Positions 32,083 to 37,711 of a DNA stretch of 37,802 nucleotides are shown one piece after another. The stretch's first letter is position 1, and every line of letters begins with the position of its first letter. A program made the translations under genes and the position numbers. The DNA comes from a virus. Under the pieces are notes generated by a model. The model did not search any database, was not told the DNA's origin, and saw nothing but the letters and a program-made list of their open reading frames with translations. The stretch spans positions 1 through 37,802 of the IMG/VR virus record IMGVR_UViG_3300046665_000091. The stretch is one strand, 5' to 3'.

Positions 32083-32164
32083 TGGAGCACTCCGCGAGAC
32101 TCGAACTCGCATTTTCGTTCCAGTTAGCTTAGTCAACGTTCGTAGCGCTGCGGCATAGGAGTGC
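32083..32164 (-). tRNA. tRNA-like element, isotype uncertain (possible Leu UAA)
   Basis: 82 nt. Acceptor (GCACTCC/GGAGTGC), T arm (GCGAG-TTCGAGT-CTCGC) and CCA are perfect. The central part is odd: no GG in the D-loop, no clear D stem, and the best anticodon stem (CGTTG/TAACT) has one mismatch with loop ACTAAGC, giving UAA but lacking U33. Either a degenerate tRNA or one with an unusual centre. Confidence 0.6.
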
Positions 32165-32169
32165 GTGTT

Positions 32170-32541
32170 TTAAAAATCTTTCTTAGCGTCACGAAGCAGG
32201 ATCAGTGAGGTATGATTTTCAGGTAGAAAATATTCGTACACAAGATCGATCACAACATCTTCGTCATAGTCTTTACAGCTGAAAATGTCAAGATAAAAAT
32301 CGCCATCTGTTTCGCAGAAGTGGCCCGTAATGTTGGACGTTTCAATCATCTGGATAAAAGAAATGCCAGCTTTAACCGGATCATGCGTTGCGAAACGCTC
32401 GATCCAGAGCGGGCCGTACTTGATCATATCAATCTTTACAACAAGTTCGTCTACGAACTTAGCGATATGGTCCTTAGACGTGATGGCGGGGATAGCCCCC
32501 GCTCTTGCGTCGATTACGATATGCTTACCCCAATAGTCCAT
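32170..32541 (-). CDS. S-adenosylmethionine decarboxylase-like protein
   Basis: 123 residues. GKHIVIDA, the central ISFIQMIETSNITGHF and DFYLDIFSCK match prokaryotic AdoMetDC (SpeD/SpeH). Residues S69, H74 and C89 have the same spacing as the self-processing Ser63, His68 and Cys83 of the Thermotoga enzyme. The residue before S69 is Thr, not the usual Glu, so a true pyruvoyl-forming decarboxylase is not proven. The virosphere has several AdoMetDC homologues, some with altered substrates (arginine or ornithine). A role in polyamine supply for packaged DNA is inferred. SD AAGGAAG precedes ATG 32541, and the start nearly abuts the next gene's stop. Confidence 0.85.
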   Translation of the reverse strand: MDYWGKHIVIDARAGAIPAITSKDHIAKFVDELVVKIDMIKYGPLWIERFATHDPVKAGISFIQMIETSNITGHFCETDGDFYLDIFSCKDYDEDVVIDLVYEYFLPENHTSLILLRDAKKDF

Positions 32542-32892
32542 TTATAAATCTTCCTTGCACTCGGCCCAAGAAACTGGTTGGTTAGTGATCCATTTTTGAG
32601 TAAACGAATCGTACTTCTTTCTAAATCCACCGGGATAAGAAGTTTCAATGCCGTTCTTATGTCTTAGTTTTAGATAATGAATTGCGTGATCGGTCTTTAA
32701 TTTCTCTACACCTTCTGGTGTAATTCTGTTATCATCGTCTACATCATTGATATAATATTGACAAAGATAGTCATTGTAATGGATGTTGGACCAATCGGTT
32801 AGGCCTATCACATCAATTAAATAATCTTCAAATTGCTCATCGGCTCTTTGATAATCTTCTAAAATAATGCCAAACTTAAGAGGCTGGTTCAT
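32542..32892 (-). CDS. Hypothetical protein
   Basis: 116 residues from ATG 32892. A longer frame begins at 32940 inside the upstream gene and is less likely. Aromatic- and acid-rich, for example EDYQRADEQFEDYLIDVIGL, TDWSNIHYNDYLCQYYINDV. No recognised family. Overlaps the upstream gene by 17 bases and adjoins the AdoMetDC-like gene. Confidence 0.75.
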   Translation of the reverse strand: MNQPLKFGIILEDYQRADEQFEDYLIDVIGLTDWSNIHYNDYLCQYYINDVDDDNRITPEGVEKLKTDHAIHYLKLRHKNGIETSYPGGFRKKYDSFTQKWITNQPVSWAECKEDL

Positions 32893-33145
32893 CAACGTTA
32901 AAACCTTGACGCTTGGAACCAAAAGGATAGGTCTTGCCAAGATTTAGATAAGGCTCGTAGCGCTCATAGCGAGGCTTGGCGTAGGCAACAAATTCACCCT
33001 TAATCTGACGACCTTCGACCAGCTGATCCAGCGGGTGGACCTTGTAGCCCTTTAGCTTGGCTTCGATGCGGCGCTCCGTAGTAAGTTCAAATTCTGTAAC
33101 CTTGTCATCGAAAGATTCAATAACCGACGTTGTAGCTGTTTCCAA
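32876..33145 (-). CDS. Hypothetical protein
   Basis: 89 residues. METATTSVIESFDDKVTEFE, then ERRIEAKLKGYKVHPLDQLV and FVAYAKPRYERYEPYLNLGK. Charged with a basic middle; no motif recognised. ATG 33145 has SD GGAAA. First gene of a three-gene run after tRNA-Trp. Confidence 0.75.
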   Translation of the reverse strand: METATTSVIESFDDKVTEFELTTERRIEAKLKGYKVHPLDQLVEGRQIKGEFVAYAKPRYERYEPYLNLGKTYPFGSKRQGFNVDEPAS

Positions 33146-33175
33146 GTTTAAATTTCCTTATTTATAATTTCTAAT

Positions 33176-33250
33176 TGGCACGACGCCGTGGTCTCGAACC
33201 ACTCTCTTCAGTTTTGGAGACTGAGGTTTTACCAGATAAACTATCGCCGC
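33176..33250 (-). tRNA. tRNA-Trp (CCA)
   Basis: 75 nt, CCA encoded. D stem GTTT/AAAC, anticodon stem TCAGT/ACTGA, loop CTCCAAA giving CCA, discriminator G as in Trp. Acceptor and T stem each have one mismatch (A7-G66 and A49-G65). Confidence 0.9.
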
Positions 33251-33258
33251 AAAGAGTT

Positions 33259-33582
33259 TTAGAGAAGTGCTTCAATAGCTGCTTGGACCATTTGATCCGC
33301 GCTCTGCTTTGAATTTGCGTATTCTTCTAATGGATCAAGAAGTTCATATTCCCATCCACTATTGCCTAATGGGCGCTTGCCGCTAAAGCTTTCACCTTCG
33401 TCCCATAACACGGATAGAAGGGTTACGAGATATTCGCGAACCGTGGCAGCGCCAGCGTCATTTTCTTCTTCATTTAATGGAAGTTCTAAAATTTCTTTGC
33501 CGGATAACACTTTAATACTTTCTATTTTTATAATTGGTGCAGCTTCTTGGTTCCGCCCCAAGCTCTCTTGTGCTTCAAACAA
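33259..33582 (-). CDS. Hypothetical acidic protein
   Basis: 107 residues. MFEAQESLGRNQEAAPIIKI, then VLSGKEILELPLNEEENDAG and TVREYLVTLLSVLWDEGESF. Amphipathic helices, acidic; no known domain. Ends just before tRNA-Trp. The start region shows no strong SD. Confidence 0.72.
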   Translation of the reverse strand: MFEAQESLGRNQEAAPIIKIESIKVLSGKEILELPLNEEENDAGAATVREYLVTLLSVLWDEGESFSGKRPLGNSGWEYELLDPLEEYANSKQSADQMVQAAIEALL

Positions 33583-33665
33583 GCGCTTTCACTAGATTAG
33601 CTTAAACTGCGAAACTACTAGAAGGGGAAATGGTGGTCAGTCCATTCGCGTTGCCTTCGTAGCAG

Positions 33666-33713
33666 GAAGTAAGCGTGTATCCAAGACCATTACAGGACAG
33701 TGAAACTTACTTC
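33666..33713 (-). other. Inverted repeat in an untranslated spacer
   Basis: GAAGTAAG/CTTACTTC, 8 bp perfect, with a 32-base loop, between the gene at 33259-33582 and tRNA-Gly. It may be a processing signal. The rest of 33583-33722 shows nothing I can name. Confidence 0.45.
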
Positions 33714-33722
33714 TACTTAATT

Positions 33723-33797
33723 TGGAGCGGGTAGTGGGGATTAAACCCACGACATTCTGGTTGGAAGCCAGACGCTCTATCACTGAGCTACACCCGC
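33723..33797 (-). tRNA. tRNA-Gly (UCC)
   Basis: 75 nt, CCA encoded. Acceptor GCGGGTG/TACCCGC, anticodon stem TCTGG/CCAGA, loop CTTCCAA giving UCC, discriminator T as in Gly. T loop is TTTAATC instead of TTC. Confidence 0.93.
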
Positions 33798-33803
33798 AAA
33801 TTC

Positions 33804-34439
33804 TTAATAGGACTTACCGTCTTTATATCGTCTTCGTCTACTATGTCGGCCTTTACCTACATTTTTAGCTTTATAAGTTGGTGTCATAGCGTGACAAGTA
33901 GGGCATAGCAATCTGCAATTCTCTAGTCTATTATCTTTAAAATCCCCATTGATATGATCTATCTCAATAGGTATAACTTCACCAAGTTTATGCGTTTCAT
34001 GGCACTTAGAACACTCTATCCCATTGTTTCTTATTAAATAGGATTTAATTGTTACTGAAGAGGCAGTCCCACTTAAAACACTTAATTCTAGCTCAGAGTT
34101 GCGGTTGGCTACAAAACATTTCATAGAGCAAAATTTAGAATTTTTTGTCCTACATTTACAATGAAAACACTCTATTATTGGCCTTCGATCTTTAGGTCTT
34201 TGCGGTGGCCCAATTTTATCGTTACTGTGGTCTATTCGTTTGAAATTATTAAATGTAGCTCCGCAAGACTTAGAACAAAAATCGTTCTTTCTCTTATAAT
34301 AAGTTAAAGAATTATTGCACCATTTGCAAATCTTTGGATTTGAGTTATAATCGTCAATTCGTTTTTGTTTCGCAATAGCATTGGCTAATTTAGATTTTTC
34401 CGCCCCTAGACGGCCAGCTTCTGATTTTGTTAGTTTCAT
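33804..34439 (-). CDS. HNH endonuclease with extra zinc clusters
   Basis: 211 residues. Three Cys regions: CKWC..DFCSKSCG (about 38-60), CFHCKCRTKNSKFCSMKC (about 91-108), and the HNH domain IECSKCHETHKLGEVIPIEI, then EIDHINGDFKDNRLENCRLL and CPTCH. The domain order and the basic C-terminus (GRHSRRRRYKDG) fit HNH homing endonucleases of phages. It ends six bases before tRNA-Gly, the same placing next to a tRNA as the first HNH gene. Mobile intergenic element likely. Confidence 0.88.
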   Translation of the reverse strand: MKLTKSEAGRLGAEKSKLANAIAKQKRIDDYNSNPKICKWCNNSLTYYKRKNDFCSKSCGATFNNFKRIDHSNDKIGPPQRPKDRRPIIECFHCKCRTKNSKFCSMKCFVANRNSELELSVLSGTASSVTIKSYLIRNNGIECSKCHETHKLGEVIPIEIDHINGDFKDNRLENCRLLCPTCHAMTPTYKAKNVGKGRHSRRRRYKDGKSY

Positions 34440-34455
34440 AATACTTTAAATGATT

Positions 34456-34529
34456 TGGTGCCTCCACCCCGAATCGAACAGGGAAACTCGCGTTACAAAG
34501 GCGAAGTTATACCATTTAACTATGGAGGC
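34456..34529 (-). tRNA. tRNA-Thr (UGU)
   Basis: 74 nt, CCA encoded. Acceptor GCCTCCA/TGGAGGC, D stem GTTA/TAAC, anticodon loop TTTGTAA giving UGU. Top pair of the anticodon stem is C-C. Confidence 0.91.
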
Positions 34530-34544
34530 TTTAAAGATTGACGC

Positions 34545-34871
34545 TTACGCGTCAATCCACTTAAAAATGTCTTCCCTAGTGATTTGCTTATCACCGTACT
34601 TATTAACCATAGCGAGGACGCGAGGCACAATAACAACCACTAGCTTATTGCTGCTGTGGATTTTTACCTCGACAGACTTGTAAGCCCTGCCATCTAGGAA
34701 TGCACGAGCTAAGAAAGTGGCTCGATTTTCATTTCTAACTTCCCATGTTCTGTGTTGTCTCAGGGACCAGAACGCGGGCTTGTTTTTTGCTTTTTGTTTC
34801 CTCTCTTCAAAGCGGATAATTTTTGCTTCTTCAGAGAGGTGCTTAGATTTAACTTTAAGTTCGATACTCAT
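34545..34871 (-). CDS. Hypothetical basic protein
   Basis: 108 residues, ATG 34871 with SD GGAGAA. SIELKVKSKHLSEEAKIIRF, then FWSLRQHRTWEVRNENRATF and YKSVEVKIHSSNKLVVVIVP. Basic; probably nucleic-acid or protein-binding, but no named domain. Upstream at 34900-34910 a TTGACT box occurs without a good -10. Confidence 0.76.
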   Translation of the reverse strand: MSIELKVKSKHLSEEAKIIRFEERKQKAKNKPAFWSLRQHRTWEVRNENRATFLARAFLDGRAYKSVEVKIHSSNKLVVVIVPRVLAMVNKYGDKQITREDIFKWIDA

Positions 34872-35024
34872 TTGTATTCTCCATTAGATAATTTTTTGTC
34901 ATTAGTCAAGTGTTTATTTTAACTAAATTAGGCGGGCCTCTGATACAGGTCGCACCATTATCTATTGAAGTAACGCACTTTAGGACTCAGCTAAAAATAA
35001 TCATTATCATTTTCCTATGTTATT

Positions 35025-35100
35025 TGGTGCGCCTACGTGGAAACGAACCACGTTAGGGAGATTTGAAGTTTCCTGCATAACCCATACATGCTCTAGGCGC
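35025..35100 (-). tRNA. tRNA with UCA anticodon (opal suppressor type)
   Basis: 76 nt, CCA encoded, well formed: acceptor GCGCCTA/TAGGCGC, D stem GCAT/ATGC with GGG in the loop, anticodon stem GGAAA/TCTCC (one A-C), loop CTTCAAA, T arm CGTGG-TTCGTTT-CCACG, discriminator A. Anticodon UCA pairs with UGA. It is too short for tRNA-Sec, and a separate tRNA-Trp(CCA) is present. The 5' half is inside the 3' end of the gene at 35053-35400. The amino acid it carries cannot be told from sequence. Confidence 0.87.
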
Positions 35101-35400
35101 TGATATTCTAATTAAAGCTTCGAGCAACTCATCATATTTAGCTGCGCTCTCTGCCTTAGCTTTTGCGATAAGAGGAATACAATCTTCCACATATCCCAAA
35201 ATGTTTTTCTGGTTAATTCTACTCTCGCCTCTGAATTCACCATCGGCGGCGTACTCACCAGTTATATAGTATTCTCCGTCTCGGTATCCCGGTCCAGAGC
35301 CGATATAGTTCCAAAGCTCGTGTATCGTAAGCATTGGGCCGTTTGAATAATCGCCAGAGTTATAAAGAACGTTTCTGTTGCAATCATAAAGCTGTGGCAT
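35053..35400 (-). CDS. Hypothetical protein ending inside the UCA tRNA
   Basis: 115 residues. ATG 35400 with SD AAAGGG. MPQLYDCNRNVLYNSGDYSN, then LWNYIGSGPGYRDGEYYITG and DELLEALIRISAPRACMGYA. The last ~16 codons are encoded by the tRNA at 35025-35100, and the stop TAA is in its variable loop. No known family. The Gly/Tyr-rich middle is typical of a small beta protein. Confidence 0.75.
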   Translation of the reverse strand: MPQLYDCNRNVLYNSGDYSNGPMLTIHELWNYIGSGPGYRDGEYYITGEYAADGEFRGESRINQKNILGYVEDCIPLIAKAKAESAAKYDELLEALIRISAPRACMGYAGNFKSP

Positions 35401-35482
35401 ATCATCCCTTTAAACTTTGGTCGAAGCTTCTCACTCCGCTGTCGATTGCTTGGCCCATCGATAATGCCGACCATAAATTAGG

Positions 35483-35559
35483 TCTGAGTGGCAAGGATTT
35501 GAACCTGCGACCTTCCTCTTCATTGGTGAGGACGCTCTGTCCAGCTGAGCTACACCCAA
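35483..35559 (-). tRNA. tRNA with 9-nt anticodon loop, isotype undetermined
   Basis: Acceptor TTGGGTG/CACTCAG (two G-U), typical D arm GCTC-AGCTGGACA-GAGC. Anticodon stem TCCTC/GAGGA closes a 9-nt loop ACCAATGAA. T arm GCAGG-TTCAAAT-CCTTGC with an extra base. CCA is not encoded (ACCT follows). Expanded loops are known from frameshift-suppressor tRNAs, but decay is equally possible. Confidence 0.72.
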
Positions 35560-35692
35560 GTTAGCGCCGGACTCTTTCCCGACTGTCTCGCACTTGGCTT
35601 TTGTCGAATATAGTTGCCGTGGATCAGACGGTACTTTAATTCGCGGAGCCTCGACCCATGTTGCGCAACGGGCTTGCGTTCAAAACCTCAAT

Positions 35693-35769
<77 letters not shown>

Positions 35770-35770
35770 T

Positions 35771-35870
35771 TATTCTTTTATTGTGGGGCACCAGTACCTA
35801 ACAAAAACACCTCGGATGCAGCGAGATGAAGGTTAGGTTTGCACCCTGAGTGCCACCCAATAAAAGAATA
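35771..35870 (-). ncRNA. 100-nt extended hairpin RNA
   Basis: Basal helix of ~20 bp: TATTCTTTTATTG pairs with its complement at the other end (a 13-bp run), then GG/CC and GGCAC/GTGCC with two single-base bulges. Two inner helices follow: ACCTAAC/GTTAGGT and CATCTCG/CGAGGTG. The inner one needs a G-U pair that only works in minus-strand RNA, so transcription in the tRNA direction is implied. Not a terminator (no T-run after it). It is 1 base from tRNA-Pro. Possible processing signal or stable RNA. Confidence 0.6.
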
Positions 35871-36022
35871 CACGCTAGGATGAATGAAGAAAGCGGCGTA
35901 CCTGTTTCATCACTCTTCAATTCCTTAAGACGCCTAGCCGCCTTCTTTAAACCAGTATCCAAACTGGCACCAGAGGTCGATTCAAGTTTTAATTCTTTGT
36001 TACTAACAAGAGGCCAATCCTG
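35798..36022 (-). pseudogene. Start-less open frame, possible gene remnant
   Basis: A frame of 74 codons without ATG runs from the TGA at 36023-36025 to a TAG at 35798. Its product would include KKAARRLKELKSDETGTPL and a hydrophobic SSFILACILLLGG. The composition looks protein-like, but there is no start with SD and the end overlaps the 35771-35870 hairpin. A TTGACA with no good -10 lies upstream. Probably a decayed gene; it could also be chance. The rest of 35871-36088 holds nothing else I can name. Confidence 0.35.
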
Positions 36023-36088
36023 TCAAGAACCATTAACCTATTCGGAGGCAAATCGACACGCCCTTACGCACCACATGGGCCGTAATTT

Positions 36089-36226
36089 TTAGAACCCGTT
36101 CTGCCTAGCAATTTCCCTAATATCGCAACGCGAGATACCAAGATCGGCAAGTTCCCTATTTGTCAAACGCTCCAATTCGCGAATCGTCTGACGCTGCTTC
36201 TTCCACTTTGAGAAAAATTCGAACAT
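36089..36226 (-). CDS. DUF1127 small protein
   Basis: 45 residues from ATG 36226 (SD AGAAGG). MFEFFSKWKKQRQTIRELER, then LTNRELADLGISRCDIREIA is the complete DUF1127 domain: basic helix, L..LT.REL.DLGISR.DI. An in-frame upstream ATG at 36331 would give 80 residues, but the family norm is ~45 and the added part holds a perfect hairpin (36265-36292). DUF1127 proteins are mostly alphaproteobacterial; some are RNA-binding and change RNA turnover, for example CcaF1 of Rhodobacter. The promoter at 36512-36539 probably drives it. In a phage it could redirect host RNA decay or phosphate/amino-acid control; inference. Confidence 0.88.
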   Translation of the reverse strand: MFEFFSKWKKQRQTIRELERLTNRELADLGISRCDIREIARQNGF

Positions 36227-36264
36227 GATATTTCCTTCTAATGTTCTAGTTTTCTCCTCCACCA

Positions 36265-36292
36265 ACCTTCTTCCAATGAATTGGAAGAAGGT
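36265..36292 (-). promoter_or_regulatory. Near-perfect palindrome in the DUF1127 leader
   Basis: ACCTTCTTCCAAT and its exact complement separated by 2 bases, 13 bp, 39 bases before the ATG. As RNA it forms a stable hairpin that may guard the leader or bind a protein; as DNA it could be an operator. Confidence 0.6.
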
Positions 36293-36331
36293 CATATTGC
36301 TTCCCACGCAAATTAAATTCACCAAAGACAT

Positions 36332-36530
36332 ATTAAACTACCTGTAAAGAAAATGTTTACAGAGTGGAACGGGATGGTCCACAACGACGCTGGTTTTTGC
36401 AGAGAACTCCCCCACTACTTACCAAGGGCTGTTTTGTCTAAATCCGTGTACGCCGATTATTCCCTCAACTGTCCTTATCACTACGGTTCGAAACGTCGTA
36501 CAACGTAACGGATTATAGCTATGGCGAAAC
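36332..36530 (-). other. Leader/spacer between tRNA-Ile and the DUF1127 gene
   Basis: About 170 transcribed bases follow the promoter at 36512-36539 before the first possible ATG. Hairpins GTGGA/TCCAC and CTGTAAA/TTTACAG (36351-36371) are visible. No ORF with SD is seen, so it may be a leader RNA or contain a small RNA. Confidence 0.45.
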
Positions 36531-36539
36531 TGGTGTCAA
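36512..36539 (-). promoter_or_regulatory. Sigma70-type promoter whose -35 lies in tRNA-Ile
   Basis: Minus strand TTGACA (36534-36539) is part of the tRNA-Ile 3' acceptor strand and CCA. A 16-bp spacer leads to a perfect TATAAT (36512-36517). Transcription would start near 36505 towards the DUF1127 gene. Confidence 0.8.
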
Positions 36540-36606
36540 AAACTGGACTTGAACCAATAACCTCTCCCTTATCAAGGGAGTGCTCTAACCATTGAGCTAT
36601 TCTGAC
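36531..36606 (-). tRNA. tRNA-Ile (GAU)
   Basis: 76 nt, CCA encoded. Acceptor GTCAGAA/TTTTGAC with one G-U, anticodon stem CTCCC/GGGAG, loop TTGATAA giving GAU. T arm ATTGG-TTCAAGT-CCAGT. Confidence 0.95.
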
Positions 36607-36612
36607 TTATTT

Positions 36613-36754
36613 CTGTTTCTCGGCCACACCCTTCTAGCTTTTTATCTAGAATTTCGCCGCAATTCACGTCTGATTCGCTGACACCGTTTTTAGCGCGCGG
36701 AGTTAACAATTCCGCCTTCGTACTGACGTGCCGAAAGATGTGGCCGAGAAACAG
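36613..36754 (-). ncRNA. 142-nt multibranch structured RNA
   Basis: A perfect 16-bp closing helix (CTGTTTCTCGGCCACA with its complement, 36613-36628 and 36739-36754) encloses a multiloop. Inner helices: CACGTC/GACGTG (36665-36670, 36725-36730), itself enclosing GCGGA/TCCGC (36697-36701, 36711-36715) and CGCT/AGCG (36676-36679, 36692-36695); and TTCTAG/CTAGAA (36632-36637, 36646-36651). It lies next to tRNA-Ile. There is no supported ORF: the overlapping frame 36572-36757 runs into the tRNA. It resembles no RNA family that I know. Confidence 0.65.
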
Positions 36755-36814
36755 CACCTTATTTCCTAATATAGCTACTTTGGGCTGCGAATTTTGGAGG
36801 TGCCGTATCAGATA

Positions 36815-36919
36815 TTACTTAGTTTCAGAAGTCTTAGATGGTACAATCTCTACGCCATTAATATAAACAGCGACGTACTTAGTGCCATCTGTGTTTTTAA
36901 TTTCTTTAGTCGTTACCAT
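36815..36919 (-). CDS. 34-residue protein
   Basis: ATG 36919, SD GGAG with good spacing, stop TAA 36815. MVTTKEIKNTDGTKYVAVYI, then NGVEIVPSKTSETK. Beta-hairpin-like and hydrophilic. Preferred codons and SD make it convincing despite its length. Unknown function. Confidence 0.75.
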   Translation of the reverse strand: MVTTKEIKNTDGTKYVAVYINGVEIVPSKTSETK

Positions 36920-36978
36920 GTCATGCTCCAAAAGTTGTAGATAAAAGTGTCGGGTGAAACTTTTATCTTATTATAATT

Positions 36979-37055
36979 TGGTTGCGGGTGTCAGAATCGA
37001 ACTGACGTGATTGGCTTATGAGACCATGCTGGAACCGCCTCCAGTCCAACCCGCA
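36979..37055 (-). tRNA. tRNA-Met (CAU), elongator or Ile2 type
   Basis: 77 nt, CCA encoded. Acceptor TGCGGGT/ACCCGCA, anticodon loop CTCATAA giving CAU. D arm CTGG-AGGCGGTT-CCAG. It lacks the GC-rich anticodon stem of an initiator. Met versus lysidine-modified Ile cannot be separated by eye. Confidence 0.88.
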
Positions 37056-37081
37056 AAACTTTGTAATCATTTAATGCACGA

Positions 37082-37110
37082 ACTATAACACAGGTTTTTC
37101 GTTTTGTCAA
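37082..37110 (-). promoter_or_regulatory. Sigma70-type promoter of the tRNA array
   Basis: Minus strand TTGACA, 17-bp spacer, TATAGT. It lies just upstream of tRNA-Met and overlaps the last bases of the gene at 37107-37409, marking the start of the tRNA transcript. Confidence 0.9.
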
Positions 37111-37409
37111 GCATTAATTTTGTAATTTTTATTAAAATCTTTTTCAGGAACGATTTCAAAGGTCTGATTGTCGTTGAAAATAATATAATCTCCAACCATT
37201 ACCGTTTCGGAAGATGAATCGCCACAAGTAAACGTAACAAAAAGTCTATCCTTTGCTACGAGCATTGACTCGCTTTCAGGTGGTAAATGAATTTGAAAAT
37301 CTTCGCAGAGATAATCATAATGCAATTTTTCAATTAGAGAAAGTGCGTTAGTGAAATTAAATTGGGCCGCGCCCACATTCTGAGAAATTTTGGTGTAGGT
37401 TTTAATCAT
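37107..37409 (-). CDS. Hypothetical protein
   Basis: 100 residues. MIKTYTKISQNVGAAQFNFT, then DRLFVTFTCGDSSSETVMVG and DYIIFNDNQTFEIVPEKDFN. Beta-rich, with some likeness in layout to the next gene upstream (a VGDYIIF strand against an EGNYLVS strand). ATG 37409 overlaps the upstream stop by four bases. Function unknown. Confidence 0.78.
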   Translation of the reverse strand: MIKTYTKISQNVGAAQFNFTNALSLIEKLHYDYLCEDFQIHLPPESESMLVAKDRLFVTFTCGDSSSETVMVGDYIIFNDNQTFEIVPEKDFNKNYKINA

Positions 37410-37711
37410 GCTTTGTATTCCACAAATGTTCCTAGAAATGTATAATTGTCCACCACGCTAACTTCGCCGTCAGGAGCACTAACAAGGTAATTTCCTTCCG
37501 CGATGGTCCAAACCGTACCAACATTTTCTTTATTGGTGAGGGTTAGCGTTAGAATTCTGGTGTCGAAGTCAAGTGAAGCCTTTACGTCTTGGCCTTGGTT
37601 ACGCGATGCACCTACAATAAATTTACTGGCTGCAATGAAAGAATCAGCATCTTTGACAGAAAACTTCGCGGCTCGATATTCAGGTGTTCTCAATTTATAA
37701 CTGCTAAACAT
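37406..37711 (-). CDS. Hypothetical protein
   Basis: 101 residues from ATG 37711, which overlaps the stop of the upstream gene. The longer frame from 37777 runs through that gene. MFSSYKLRTPEYRAAKFSVK, then DADSFIAASKFIVGASRNQG and VWTIAEGNYLVSAPDGEVSV. Beta-rich. The pattern is of a small phage early protein, but I cannot name it. Confidence 0.75.
   Translation of the reverse strand: MFSSYKLRTPEYRAAKFSVKDADSFIAASKFIVGASRNQGQDVKASLDFDTRILTLTLTNKENVGTVWTIAEGNYLVSAPDGEVSVVDNYTFLGTFVEYKA

Noticed and set aside
32264-32292. TTGACA-17-TATGAC promoter-like match
   Set aside because: It lies inside the AdoMetDC-like coding sequence at conserved residues (LDIFSCKDYD); probably chance.
34872-35024. 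Promoter or further tRNA upstream of the gene at 34545-34871
   Set aside because: TTGACT is present but the -10 (TAATGG) is poor, and no cloverleaf can be drawn. I see nothing else in this stretch.
36572-36757. 61-residue minus-strand ORF
   Set aside because: It overlaps tRNA-Ile and the helices of the structured RNA and has no SD.
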